Of a stretch of DNA of 59,820 nt, positions 46,531-56,600 are shown in pieces; position 1 is the stretch's first letter; the number at the start of each line of letters is the position of its first letter. Where the stretch lies: positions 1-59,820 of the forward strand of contig CAFBRK010000059.1 of the NCBI GenBank assembly GCA_903231505.1. Direction: 5' to 3'. The notes beneath the pieces are model-generated. The model was not told the DNA's origin, made no database searches, and worked only from the letters and a program-made list of their open reading frames with translations. The DNA comes from Olavius algarvensis associated proteobacterium Delta 3. GTDB lineage: Bacteria > Desulfobacterota > Desulfobacteria > Desulfobacterales > CAFBRK01. A program made the position numbers and the translations under genes.

Positions 46531-46860
46531 AGTCGATGGCAGGGGACAGGATTCTTGGCTTTGTTTCCCGGGGCCGTTTTACATTTTCCCGGGCCATTGG
46601 TTCATCTTGGAAATCGATTCCGGCAATGCAGCGCGGAGCATCTATGATAACTTTTAATCGGGGCACTGTAAACTGATGCGACGTATCATAGCGCTGACTG
46701 TTTTTCAGCGACTTGAAAAGACCCTCGTATGCACGTATGATATGGAAAGGATGTTAGATGGCGCCCCTATGGAAGATGCGCTCCCGCAAACGGGATTTTC
46801 TCCTGTTACCACTATGACGCCATCGGAAACCGACTCCGAAACTAAAGAGTAAAGTAGACC
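46531..46860. other. Gap without a supported gene
   Basis: 330 bases between the start of the TMTC-like gene and the small membrane protein gene, which read away from each other. It must hold promoters for both, but no convincing -35/-10 pair was found by eye. Short frames here have no recognisable residues. Confidence 0.4.
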
Positions 46861-47202
46861 ATGAGCGAAGACAACCAGAACTCCGGGGAAGTAAACAAGG
46901 ACATCGAGCACCCGTCTGAATCCGCGCATGATAAACCGCCTGAATCCGTGTATATCGACCCTCCACAGTTTTCGGAATCGCCGAGTTTTACGAGGGATTT
47001 CTTCACTGGATGTCTGTCCCTTGTTCTGGTATCCTTGATTGTGTTTGTGGCAATTCCAGTTCTGCTTTTCGTTGTTAAGCTCAGCGCCGCCATAGTGATC
47101 CCTCTGGCATTTCTGGTGATCCTCGTGATACTCACCGCATCCATCGGTCGTATCATCAATGTGATCCGCGCACGCTGGTCCCCTCCTTCCCGGAAGCCAT
47201 AA
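46861..47202 (+). CDS. Small membrane protein of unknown function
   Basis: 113 residues, not recognised. The first 45 residues are acidic and polar (MSEDNQNSGEVNKDIEH). Two long hydrophobic segments follow (LSLVLVSLIVFVAIPVLLFV and IVIPLAFLVILVILTASI), then a short basic end, RARWSPPSRKP. The layout fits a two-helix inner-membrane protein with both ends inside. The ribosome binding site is weak (AAGTAGACC before ATG). A frame on the opposite strand covers the same bases but has no hydrophobic or motif structure, so this strand is preferred. Confidence 0.55.
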   Translation: MSEDNQNSGEVNKDIEHPSESAHDKPPESVYIDPPQFSESPSFTRDFFTGCLSLVLVSLIVFVAIPVLLFVVKLSAAIVIPLAFLVILVILTASIGRIINVIRARWSPPSRKP

Positions 47203-47654
47203 CGGATAGTCTTCTGCGCCGCGGACATCTTTGGATTATCTTCCATGGGGTTTCAAAACGGTTTTTATCCCGGACATTGCGCCAAATGGAGACCTTCATG
47301 GGCAAGGCAGTTCCTGACGGGGTTACACAGGTACTGACGTACCCCTTGCCGTCTATCCGCTACACAGAGCCGGCAAGGCGCCTCGCTTCGCGATTCGCTG
47401 CTTACTACGAGATGAAGCTGTAGTCCGACTACCGCGAATCTCGAATAACGCCGACCATGGAGGTCTCCGTTTGGCCCGGCATGTGAGGTCGAAGCTCGCA
47501 GAGCGAAGCCCCAAGGGTGAAATCTTTTCAGGCCGTTCATCCGTTTTTCAACGTGACCAATTGCATCGCAGCCCAATGCGTCAGTTTTCACGTTAAGGAA
47601 CCGATCTCGTTTATCTTAAGACATATGCTGAAAAGATTTCATGCAATGTTCGGG
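47203..47654. other. Gap without a supported gene
   Basis: About 450 bases between the small membrane protein and the transporter gene. It contains short inverted segments such as CTCGCTTCGCGATTCG but no reading frame with a ribosome binding site or recognisable protein, and no tRNA-like structure was seen. Confidence 0.4.
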
Positions 47655-48524
47655 CTATGTGGCTATAAGGATTATTACGGCCGCCCCGCATATCATCAGC
47701 GTCGCCCCTAAAAATCGAATCCGGATGGCCTTTTCGTCAAACAAAATCCCTCCCAACAGAACGCTGAACAGAATACTCAGACGCTTGATGGCGATCATGT
47801 AGGCCGCCTTTGCCATGGATATGGCAAACCCGTGCAGAACGGCATGGACAAACAGAATGCCCCCGACAACAAGTCCTTTGAAAAAATAATCTTTGAACAC
47901 CATCGGCCGCACCTTCCCCGTACCCAGCAAGAGACAAATCATGGCGACACTGAAAATCAGGAAAAAGGACACCGTGAAAAACATCGGTGAGGAATGCAGA
48001 ATACCCAGCTTGCCGATGACGGCCGCAAAGCTGAACAGAAAGGCCACAACCAGCATGATCCAGGAGCCTGTCTCCCGGAAAATCGCAGCCAGTGGATCCA
48101 GGACATGGCCGCGGGAGCCGTCCAGATTCAGCACGTACCCTCCCGCGCAGGTCACACCGATTCCCAGGACTCCCCATTGGTTCGGCATCTCTCCGAGAAT
48201 GAGGCTGCCGCTCAGGATCATGAATGCGGGAGTAAACGCCAAATAGGGAATGGTCAGAGACAACGGGGACATCTTGATGGCTTTCATGTATAGCACAACG
48301 GCGACGGCGTTGATGGGGAGGGCGGAAATCACACACAGGTAAAAGATCGGATCCAGAGGCGGCACGGTGACAAAGGGAAGGAAAACGGCGAAACATGGAA
48401 TGCTGTAGAAAACGGGAATGGCCGTCATCTCGAACGGGGTCAAATCGGAAAAATACCGTTTGATCCAGGCGTCCTGGGATGCGGCCGCCAGCGCGGTCAG
48501 CAGGGATAACCAAAGCCAGGTCAT
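47655..48524 (-). CDS. EamA/DMT-superfamily transporter
   Basis: About 289 residues with ten hydrophobic segments in two repeats (for example IPYLAFTPAFMILSGSLILG and GILFVHAVLHGFAISMAKAA), ending FLGATLMICGAAVIILIAT, as in drug/metabolite transporters. Substrate cannot be inferred. ATG 48524 is chosen since it lies five bases after the tRNA-editing gene stop with GGA upstream and begins directly with a helix. A longer in-frame extension to 48653 would overlap that gene. Confidence 0.85.
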   Translation of the reverse strand: MTWLWLSLLTALAAASQDAWIKRYFSDLTPFEMTAIPVFYSIPCFAVFLPFVTVPPLDPIFYLCVISALPINAVAVVLYMKAIKMSPLSLTIPYLAFTPAFMILSGSLILGEMPNQWGVLGIGVTCAGGYVLNLDGSRGHVLDPLAAIFRETGSWIMLVVAFLFSFAAVIGKLGILHSSPMFFTVSFFLIFSVAMICLLLGTGKVRPMVFKDYFFKGLVVGGILFVHAVLHGFAISMAKAAYMIAIKRLSILFSVLLGGILFDEKAIRIRFLGATLMICGAAVIILIAT

Positions 48525-48529
48525 GGCAG

Positions 48530-48982
48530 TTATCCAGCGGTATTCGGAGCTGAAAGTTTGTACCGGATACGCAGCACCCCGTCCTTGAATGTGTGCGATG
48601 TAATACGAAACGTTCCGATGGTGCCGGTGGACACCACATGGGGCCCGATGCATGGGCAGGCGTCCACGTCACCGATCTGAATGATGCGAACGGTCCCGCC
48701 GGCATCTGAAGGAAGTTTGTCTAATTGATACTGTTCGTCGGCCTGCTCTTTGGAGAGCCCCTCCTCTGTGACCGGAAGATCGGAACGGATAACGTCGTTG
48801 ACCGCATCTTGGACATTCCGGATATCCGTCTCCGAAACCGCATGCGACATGTGGTAGTCACACTTCGATTTCTTCTTTTCAATGTGGGCGCTGAAACACC
48901 GCCCACACCCAAAGGTTCGATCCATCACCGCGTTTAGAATATGTTCGGCGGTATGCATTCTCGGATCATAGGCTTTGGCCAT
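48530..48982 (-). CDS. AlaX-like tRNA-editing hydrolase
   Basis: 150 residues related to the second additional domain of alanyl- and threonyl-tRNA synthetases. The zinc ligands appear as MHTAEHILN (HxxxH) and DACPCIGPHV (CxxxH). Free-standing proteins of this type remove wrongly attached amino acids from tRNA. A phenylalanyl or alanyl target cannot be told from sequence. It starts the two-gene unit with the DMT transporter. Confidence 0.88.
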   Translation of the reverse strand: MAKAYDPRMHTAEHILNAVMDRTFGCGRCFSAHIEKKKSKCDYHMSHAVSETDIRNVQDAVNDVIRSDLPVTEEGLSKEQADEQYQLDKLPSDAGGTVRIIQIGDVDACPCIGPHVVSTGTIGTFRITSHTFKDGVLRIRYKLSAPNTAG

Positions 48983-49127
48983 GTCACCGCTCCTGTCATT
49001 TTCCGATGGGTTCGATTATGTTACTTATACGTCTGTAGATAAATCTCATGCGATCCTGATTTTTTTCTCTCATCGATACTCTGTGGTGAATTTGTAATAA
49101 ACATCCGCAATCGAAACGGCAGACCAC

Positions 49128-49928
49128 ATGGACGATACCCAGTTTCGAAGACTTCTGGACTATTTCGGCTTTTCCTGGAAAGGCTACCGAAAAGTCCGAA
49201 AGGGAGCTAAAAAGCGTGTCGTTCGCCACATGCATGTGTTGAACTGCCGTAATCTGTCCGAATATCTGGATCTCATCGACGTCAACCCCCGGCTTCGGGA
49301 GGAATGTGAGCGCGCCATGTCGGTGTCGATCAGCCGTTTTTTCAGAGACCGCGAGCTCTGGCGGACCCTTGAAGAGGACATTTTACCTCGACTGGACAAC
49401 AGCGGCATATCCGTCATCCGGGCGTGGTCGGCGGGCTGTGCCGGTGGCGAAGAGGTCTATAGCCTGAAAATCATCCATGACCGGCTCGCGACATCGAAAC
49501 CGTGTCGGGCAGCCCTTTGGATTCTCGCCAGTGACTTGAACCCGGAAAATCTGGATCGTGCCAGGTCCGGATTCTATCCTGCCGGCAGCCTGAAAGAGGT
49601 GTCCCATGATCTCCGGGATCGCTGTTTCGATAGCGTCCGCCGGCACCGATATGCCGTGAAACCAGAGTTTACATCCCATATCCGGTGGCGGCATCACCAT
49701 CTGCTGTCTGACCCTCCGGACACCGGGTTCCACTTGCTGTTTCTGCGCAATAATGTACTGACTTACTATCGGGACACCTTAAAGGTCCCGGCTTTTCAAA
49801 AGATCGCAAATACCCTTTTTCCGTCCGGGTTTTTGATAATCGGCGCCCATGAAACGCTGCCGGACTCCGAATTCAACTTTGTTCGTCACCCCCGAAATCC
49901 CCACATCTTCCAAAAACAACCAGATTGA
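49128..49928 (+). CDS. cheR: CheR-type protein glutamate methyltransferase
   Basis: 266 residues. The N-terminal helical part ends in SVSISRFFRDRELWRTL, and the SAM site has RAWSAGCAGGEEVYSL, ASDLNPENLDRA and FLRNNVLTYYRD, the CheR set. It methylates glutamates of chemoreceptors using SAM. No receptor, CheB or CheA is nearby, so it is an orphan. It is divergently arranged from the tRNA-editing gene. Confidence 0.88.
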   Translation: MDDTQFRRLLDYFGFSWKGYRKVRKGAKKRVVRHMHVLNCRNLSEYLDLIDVNPRLREECERAMSVSISRFFRDRELWRTLEEDILPRLDNSGISVIRAWSAGCAGGEEVYSLKIIHDRLATSKPCRAALWILASDLNPENLDRARSGFYPAGSLKEVSHDLRDRCFDSVRRHRYAVKPEFTSHIRWRHHHLLSDPPDTGFHLLFLRNNVLTYYRDTLKVPAFQKIANTLFPSGFLIIGAHETLPDSEFNFVRHPRNPHIFQKQPD

Positions 49929-50126
49929 TTTTGGATGCTTGAGCTGAAAGTTTAAAGGTGAAAGCTGAAAGATAAATGTAATGGATGCAGGATCCAGGAT
50001 GCAAGATGCACCGCTTATTGGGTGGGCGCTGATTGATCACCCTTCTTATCCTGAATCCTGAATCTTGGATCTTGTATCCGAATACAACCGGCAAACCGGC
50101 GAACCGGCTAACGGGCAAACCGTTCT
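49929..50126. repeat. Short mosaic repeat
   Basis: About 200 bases built of words shared with the other tracts: GCTGAAAGTTTAAAGG, ATCCAGGATGCAAGATG, ATCCTGAATCCTGAATC and ACCGGCAAACCGGCGAACC. It fills the whole gap between the convergent cheR and rRNA methyltransferase genes. No gene is supported. Confidence 0.8.
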
Positions 50127-51515
50127 TTAGTTCTTCGAAAGCCGCGCGACCGCCTCGATGTGATAGGTGTGGGGGAACATGTCCACCGGCTGGATCTCAT
50201 GAACCCCATAGGTTTCCTGCATCACACCAAGATCTCTGGCCAGTGTTGCCGGATTACAGGAAACATAGACAACCTTTTGTGGAGCTATCGTCAGAACCTG
50301 TTTAAGGACATCCTGGTGCATGCCTGCCCTCGGGGGATCTATAATCATCACATCGGGCGAGTCCGTTATTGCGGACAATGCCTCACGGATATCCCCTTTG
50401 ACAAACCGGCAGTTTCCAATATTGTTGAGGCGACAATTTCTTTCGGCATCCAGAACGGCACTCTCGACCATCTCCATACCGATGACCGATGCAGCCGATG
50501 CGGCCAGAAAAATGGCAATCGTACCGGTACCGCTGTATAGGTCGAGCACCGTCTCCCCGCCTTCGAGGTCCGCGAACCGGCGTACCGTATCGTAGAGCAC
50601 CGCCGCCCCGCGAGTATTGGTCTGAAAAAACGAATTTGCCGAGATTTCGAACTCAAACGTGTCGATCCGGTCTCTGATCGTGTTGCCCCCTGAAAGCATG
50701 ACCGTGGATTCACCGACGGCAACGCCGGATTTTCTGGCGGTGACACCGTTGAGAACGGAAACGACTTCGGGAAATTCGGCCCGCAGCTTCTCGGCCAGGG
50801 GAAATACCGCTTCCGGATTCTCGGCGGCAGTGAGAATATTCACCATCCACTGATCATGGGCCCTTGAATGGCGAAGCACGAGAAACCGCCAAAATCCAGC
50901 GTGGGAGCGGAGGCCATAGGCGGGAAGCCCGGATGATTTCATGTGGTCGCGGACCACTTCGAGAATCCGGTTTCCGAGCTCGGGCTGCAGATAACAGATC
51001 CGGGTATCCAGCACCTTGGAAAAAGTTCCCGGGACATGGAGACCCAGGGCGAACGTCCGGTCGATGTCGGCGTGATCCATCTCTTCGGGCAGCAGCCAGC
51101 GTCTGTCCGAGCACGAAAACTCCATTTTGTTGCGATAATGGAACAGATCGGGTGAAGGTATGGTGGGATGCACCGGTACCTTGTCTATAAGACCGATATG
51201 CCGCAGCGCATCCTCCACATGCCGCTGCTTGTATTCGAGCTGGGCGTCATAATGGACATCCTGCCACTTGCACCCGCCACACCAGCCGACATACGGGCAG
51301 GGCGCTTCCACGCGATGGGGTGACGGGCGCACCATGTCCACGATGCGGGCCTCGGCATAATTTTTCTTTTTCCGTGTGACTCGAGCCCGGACCACATCCC
51401 CCGGAACGGCACGATCAACAAACACGGCAAAGCCGTCGGGTTTGGCCAGCCCTTTTCCGCCGAATGCAATATCCGTGATGTTCAGCTCGATGATCTTACC
51501 TTTTTGAACCGCCAT
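50127..51515 (-). CDS. RlmD/TrmA-family RNA (uracil-5-)-methyltransferase
   Basis: About 462 residues. An N-terminal TRAM domain is followed by iron-sulfur cysteines in CPYVGWCGGCKW with a later Cys in RICYLQPEL. The SAM motif is VLDLYSGTGTIAIFLA, and the nucleophile is in VVYVSCNPATLARDL with the catalytic Glu near the end. It methylates uracil C5 in rRNA or tRNA; 23S rRNA is most likely given the 4Fe-4S motif. ATG 51515 is preferred, with 51539 an alternative. Its end abuts repeat sequence. Confidence 0.9.
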   Translation of the reverse strand: MAVQKGKIIELNITDIAFGGKGLAKPDGFAVFVDRAVPGDVVRARVTRKKKNYAEARIVDMVRPSPHRVEAPCPYVGWCGGCKWQDVHYDAQLEYKQRHVEDALRHIGLIDKVPVHPTIPSPDLFHYRNKMEFSCSDRRWLLPEEMDHADIDRTFALGLHVPGTFSKVLDTRICYLQPELGNRILEVVRDHMKSSGLPAYGLRSHAGFWRFLVLRHSRAHDQWMVNILTAAENPEAVFPLAEKLRAEFPEVVSVLNGVTARKSGVAVGESTVMLSGGNTIRDRIDTFEFEISANSFFQTNTRGAAVLYDTVRRFADLEGGETVLDLYSGTGTIAIFLAASAASVIGMEMVESAVLDAERNCRLNNIGNCRFVKGDIREALSAITDSPDVMIIDPPRAGMHQDVLKQVLTIAPQKVVYVSCNPATLARDLGVMQETYGVHEIQPVDMFPHTYHIEAVARLSKN

Positions 51516-51683
51516 AGGTATCCGCCACTGATGTTCCATGAAAAAATAAAACGTATGCTTCGTCTATGAACGCTTAAAAGAGTTTTAGAATTTTGTCTTG
51601 TATGTTAATTTAGTCCTCCTTGCAAGCCGTGATATCAGCGGCATCGACACGCGATTCGGTCTGGAAAAATGATTTGAAATCCC

Positions 51684-52415
51684 ATGACAGGTGTGTTTAC
51701 GATGACAAACGTCAAAAGCATCACGTTCCGGGCCGATGGTTTTAGACTGCGGGGAATACTGCACCTACCGGAGGTAGACCATCCACCCCTCGTGATCGGG
51801 TCACATGGTCTTCTCAGTACATGCCGTTCCCCGAAACAGATCGCTCTGGCCGAATCCTGCAATGCGGCCGGAATTGCATATTTCAGGTTCGACCACCGCG
51901 GTTGCGGTGACAGCGACGGTGTATTTCACAAAGTCACTTCATTGAAAGCGCGGTGTGATGATCTGCGCGCAGCCGTGGCCCGGCTCCAGGACACCGAATC
52001 CATCGGGCGACAGATTGGATTGTTTGGCAGCAGCTATGGTGGGGCGGTCTCTATATCGATCGCCGACGCCTTGTCGGTGGATGCACTGGTCACTGTGGCA
52101 GCGCCTGCCCGAAGCCGTACGATCAATGCGGCGGCCCACCACAGGCAGACCGGGACCATCCTGGACGAACGGATGCTATCCTTCGATATTTCCGATCGCC
52201 TGTCCAGGGTCGGTCGCATATTTGTTATACATGGAGACGCGGACGAGGTCGTGCCGGTCTCCGATGCCGGGGAGATACACGAAAATGCGCAGGCCCCCAA
52301 GCGGTTGTGGATTCAGCCCGGCGGCGATCACCGGATGAGTGATCCGGACCTGCAGCGTGAATTTGTGAAAAGAGCCACCGATTGGTTCAAGGAACGATTT
52401 ACGTTCCGGAAATAG
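51684..52415 (+). CDS. Alpha/beta hydrolase
   Basis: 243 residues with a full triad: the nucleophile elbow GLFGSSYGGAV, the Asp in IHGDADEVVPVSDA and the His in GGDHRMSDPD. The oxyanion HG is in IGSHGLLST, and FDHRGCGDSDG is typical of the serine aminopeptidase/esterase group. No signal peptide is seen. Substrate unknown. ATG 51702 is an in-frame alternative start. Confidence 0.87.
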   Translation: MTGVFTMTNVKSITFRADGFRLRGILHLPEVDHPPLVIGSHGLLSTCRSPKQIALAESCNAAGIAYFRFDHRGCGDSDGVFHKVTSLKARCDDLRAAVARLQDTESIGRQIGLFGSSYGGAVSISIADALSVDALVTVAAPARSRTINAAAHHRQTGTILDERMLSFDISDRLSRVGRIFVIHGDADEVVPVSDAGEIHENAQAPKRLWIQPGGDHRMSDPDLQREFVKRATDWFKERFTFRK

Positions 52416-52443
52416 CTTTGATTTAATCTATCACATAAACGAA

Positions 52444-52722
52444 AAGATGATTCACCACAGAGACACAGAGAGCACAGAGAATTTGAATTGTTTCAGAAAT
52501 CGGGAGATACCGATTCTTGAAACCCTCCCGGCACTGCGTGCGGCTGAGCATCAATAGCCTGTCTAAATCCGGTTTTGAAAAATGATACATGGGGAGCTGA
52601 GTCTCCCCGGACGCAGGGATGATTGGTATTGCTCAATCGGACAAAAAAGAAAATAATTTCCGTTTCCTCCGTGCCTCTGTGGTGAAAAATTGCTTCTCTG
52701 TGGTGAACCAGAAATAGAAGAG
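52444..52722. repeat. Composite element with inverted CACAGAG ends
   Basis: The left end reads TTCACCACAGAGACACAGAG and the right end is its inverted counterpart (CCTCTGTGGTGAA, then TTCTCTGTGGTGAACC). Between them are smaller hairpins, such as GGGGAG CTGAGT CTCCCC around 52592. The layout is that of a MITE-like or palindromic intergenic element of about 280 bases. CACAGAG words also start the tract at 38839. It fills the gap before the SPFH gene, whose promoter it may contain. Confidence 0.65.
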
Positions 52723-52730
52723 GATATCCA

Positions 52731-53669
52731 ATGGCCGAAGATGTTTCGAAACGATTCGTAAGACGCGCCTTCGTAAAAAAAGTGCTGCGGCGAACGCTGG
52801 CGATCCTGACGATCGGCGGTTTGATCTATGGGTTGGCGGCCCTGGTGTATGCCACGAAAACCATTTACAAGGTCAAAATGAACTATGCGGTGGTTCTGGA
52901 GAAATTCGGGGGCAAGCGGGAGGCCATCACCGGGGTCGGTTGGCACGTTCGACTGCCGTTTTTCACCCGAATCGAGCAGGAAGTGTCGCTGATGAACCAG
53001 ATGTTGTTCCTGGCCGGAAGCATCGACCCAATGAGAATTATATCCAAAGAAAACGTTGCCTTATGGACTTCAGCGGTGCTGACCTATCGGATACGGGACC
53101 TCCGGATATGGGCCATAGAGAACCTGGAAGCGATGGACATTCTGCAGGGAGATTACGACGGCATTGTCAAAGATATCCTCCAGGCCCAGCCGGTAGACAA
53201 TCTGGTCAGCAAACGGGAAACGATCAAGGAAGAAATCTTTACGGCCTTGAAATCGCGACCGATCAATGAAGGCGGCCCTACCCTGGAAGAAAAATTCGGG
53301 ATCGAGATTGTCAGCTTTGTGCTCAAAGAAACCCGGTTTGGAGACAAACTGGTCGCAGCCACCGAGGAGAAGAAACGCCGGGAACTCATTGCGGAAGCCG
53401 AGAATTATGCCGCAGACCAGGAGGCGAGCCGCATCCGGAAGCTGTATGCCGCCTACCTGGACGGTATCCAGTCCCTTCAGGGCGCCGTCGGCAGAACGGA
53501 CGGGACCACGGATACCGCGCTACTCCAGTTTCTTACCCAACAAAAGTGGGCAACCGCATATGAAAAGAACCAGGAGGGGCAACATACCGTGGTGATTCAA
53601 AATACCCAGGGAGCACCGGCGCTGACGCTTCCAGCCCCTCCGGTGCCGTCCGAACCTTCGAAAGAGTGA
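52731..53669 (+). CDS. SPFH (stomatin/HflC-like) membrane protein
   Basis: 312 residues. One helix near residues 24-45 (TLAILTIGGLIYGLAALVYA) is preceded by a basic stretch. An SPFH domain follows (YAVVLEKFGGKREAITGVGW, LTYRIRDLRIWAIE). Then comes a long charged helix (TEEKKRRELIAEAENYAADQ) and a Pro-rich end. HflK/HflC and prohibitins of this type form large membrane rings that enclose and regulate AAA proteases. The gene starts after GAGGA and ends three bases before the double-AAA protease gene, so the products very likely work together. Confidence 0.88.
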   Translation: MAEDVSKRFVRRAFVKKVLRRTLAILTIGGLIYGLAALVYATKTIYKVKMNYAVVLEKFGGKREAITGVGWHVRLPFFTRIEQEVSLMNQMLFLAGSIDPMRIISKENVALWTSAVLTYRIRDLRIWAIENLEAMDILQGDYDGIVKDILQAQPVDNLVSKRETIKEEIFTALKSRPINEGGPTLEEKFGIEIVSFVLKETRFGDKLVAATEEKKRRELIAEAENYAADQEASRIRKLYAAYLDGIQSLQGAVGRTDGTTDTALLQFLTQQKWATAYEKNQEGQHTVVIQNTQGAPALTLPAPPVPSEPSKE

Positions 53670-53672
53670 CCT

Positions 53673-56600
53673 ATGACGCGAAGCAAAACAAAAGAGAAGG
53701 TCTATGTGCGGCTTCCTGAACAACGGATTCAGGAAATCGAGGAGCTTGTTGCGTCTTGGCCTTATGAAACCAAATCGTTCATGCGTTCCCGCCTCAACCA
53801 GCACAAACCACCGTCAAATTTTATCAGCCGGATTGTGGATTCGTTACAATCCCTGTTCATGGCGGCGCCGGACAGAACCTTTCAGATCCTGAAGGATCCG
53901 GACATTCTGACCGACTGGCAGCGCCGGTTTGAAATTTCCGGCCAGACCAACCCTCAGGATGCCTGGGGCAAGATACTCGAAAAAGAGGTATCGTCACGGG
54001 ACTACGCGTATCTCCTGTCGTTGCTGGAAAAAGAATTGACCGACGTTCATGTTCCCTGGGAGCTTCGAAATCTTTTCGAAAAGATTTACCGTTCCCATAT
54101 CCGAAAAGAATATCTTTCGGATCCGGAGGTACCGAAGGCCCCCTTGGTCCTGATCACCGGTCCCAGCGGCAGCGGGAAGACATCGACCCTGATAGAGGCC
54201 GTTGAAGCAGTCATCTTTGGAAACGAAGTACTTCCTGAAATCGATCTGGGAAAGAAAAAGGAAGAGCTGCTGGCGGACGAGCCCTTCTGGAAATCACTTG
54301 ACGATGTCAACCCCGGGCTTTCCATGGAAATGGATCGACGCAAAAAGCTAAAGTTCTACAAATCCCTTACCCGGATCCCGCTGCTGCGTCGTATTCTGAA
54401 ACGCCAGATTGGACGAAATCTGTCCAAACTGGAGGAACAGGGGGTGATGGTCGATTACACCATGGTCACCCCGAACGATTATCAAACCGCTCTTGCCGGA
54501 GAACCCGGTAACTATTTCAAGAAGGCCATGGGGGACCCCCAAAAAACCTCCATCCGTCATATTGAAGAGGCTCACAGTGCCTTTGGTAAGGCGGACGGCC
54601 GGCAGTCCGGCGTCGAGCGGCAGCAACGGACGCTGATCGACACCGCCAATATCGTCATCGACGAGGTGATAAACGGTCAGCGGGACTGCCTCCTGCTGGC
54701 CACCACCGATCAGCCCGAGCGCTTTGATTCGGCCATCTACCGTCGATTTGTCGAAAAGGGCGTTATCATCGAAATCTCCGAATACTGGAAAAATCCGGAC
54801 AATCTCAAGGAAATTGTTCGGCTGGAACTCCAGCGAAATGACATTTACGTGGGCGTTTCCGATAAAACCCAATGCAACTGGAACATTAAATGCATTTCAC
54901 ACGGAGACCTGGACCATGTGGTGGAGCGGCTTTACACGATTTTCACCGAACGCACCCTGAAAATCATTCCCGCTTACGTCAGAAAGCTGATTCAGTCGGT
55001 GATCCAAATTAAAAGCGACTTTTCCCAGGATTACTTTTCAGACGCTGTTCTCGTTCGCCAGGCCTTTGAACTGGTGGCTAAAAATTCCTTCGGCGATCTC
55101 TACAAGAAATTTGTCGACAGAATGGACCGGCAGGTGCAATGGGAATCCTATGTCGGGAAAGTCAAAAACACCTTTTCGGAAATGGCCAACAACAGCCTCT
55201 ATTACGGTGTCAGTGAAGAGAAAGGGGTCGTCCTCAATGGTCCTCCGGGAAGCGGCAAGACATTTCTGGTGCGCGCCTGGCTCAGCGAAAATGGGGATGT
55301 GCATGACATCTCCGCCAGTCCGAGCGCACTCCAGGACCCCGTGAATCCCGTCGACGGGGCCATCGAAAACCTGGAAAAAATATACGACATCGCCAAGATG
55401 ATTGCGCCGTCGGTCGTCTTCTTCGATGAAGGCGATGCCCTGGCGCCGAAACGGAGCGGCGCCGGCGGATCACCATCCGACAAATTGACGAACCGCTTTC
55501 TCAATATCATCGACGGCGAGATCCCGCTGAATCGGGTGTTCACCACCTTGACGACCAACCGGCTGGATATTCTGGATCCCGCCCTGATACGTTCGAAACG
55601 TCTCAAAGTATTGGAAGTTTCGGGACATCTCGGTAATGACGATATCTCCGAGATCGTGAAAAACAGCCTCAAAGGAGTCCCCCTGTCCCAGGGGCTGGAC
55701 GAGGAAACCATCATCGAGTCTGCCAAGGGCATCTGCCATACGCCGGCGGACTATGCGGCCTTTGTAGAGAAGGCATTAAGTTTGAGAGTGGCCGAGTATG
55801 AAGTCCTTCAACGATTCCGCGCGTTGCTCAAGGAAGCGCCTCAGGATCGAAATAATTTCATCAAATTCAATTACAAGACACTGCTCGGCATTCTGGATGC
55901 GGCAGGCGCTCCGGACGAACTCCGCAGCGAAACCAAAAAAGACACCACAACCTTTGAACGTCGATATTCGGAGATCGTGTCCATTTTGAAACCGATCCAA
56001 TCAGAGGACGGGTATCCGTTGGTGGAACCGCACCTCTTTTCCGCCCGCCGGGAAATCTCCGAAAGCCCCGTGAAAAGGGGGAAAGTCCAGCTGGATGAAT
56101 TCCTGGAAGCCGAATTGAGCCAGGAACCCCAGGTCGGCTTCATCATTGGCGTTGGGGCCAATGATGTCTCCGGAATGCTATTGCCCATTGCCACCAGCCT
56201 GACCTATGGCCTGACCGCAGAGAAGGTGCTGGTGACCGGGGCGGTATCTTCGGCATCGTCGGCCGCTGCCGAACTGGACATGGCGGTCCAGATGACGCAG
56301 CAATCCGCCAAAGAGGCCCTGACCATGGTGAAAAATTACCTCCAGGGTTTGGCGCCGAAAATCAGCCTCGCCAAACTGCTTGGCGAATTTCTCGACAAAT
56401 ACACGATTCATCACCAGCTGCTATCCGCCTCATACAACGTGGGCGGCCCTTCCGCCGGCTATGCCCTGGCGCTGAACACGTTGTCGGCGCTGCTGCACAT
56501 TCCGGTGTACAACGATTTTGGCATCACGGGGGCGCCCTGGACCAAAGGCGTTAAAAAAGGAGAGGTCGGCGGTTCCGTTATCATTGGCGGACACAAAAAG

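Noticed and set aside
46842..47246. 134-residue open frame on the - strand opposite the small membrane protein
   Set aside because: It has no hydrophobic pattern or motif, whereas the + strand frame encodes two clean membrane segments.
47317..47500. Possible structured RNA in the gap before the transporter gene
   Set aside because: Only short imperfect dyads were visible, with no recognisable riboswitch or small RNA pattern.
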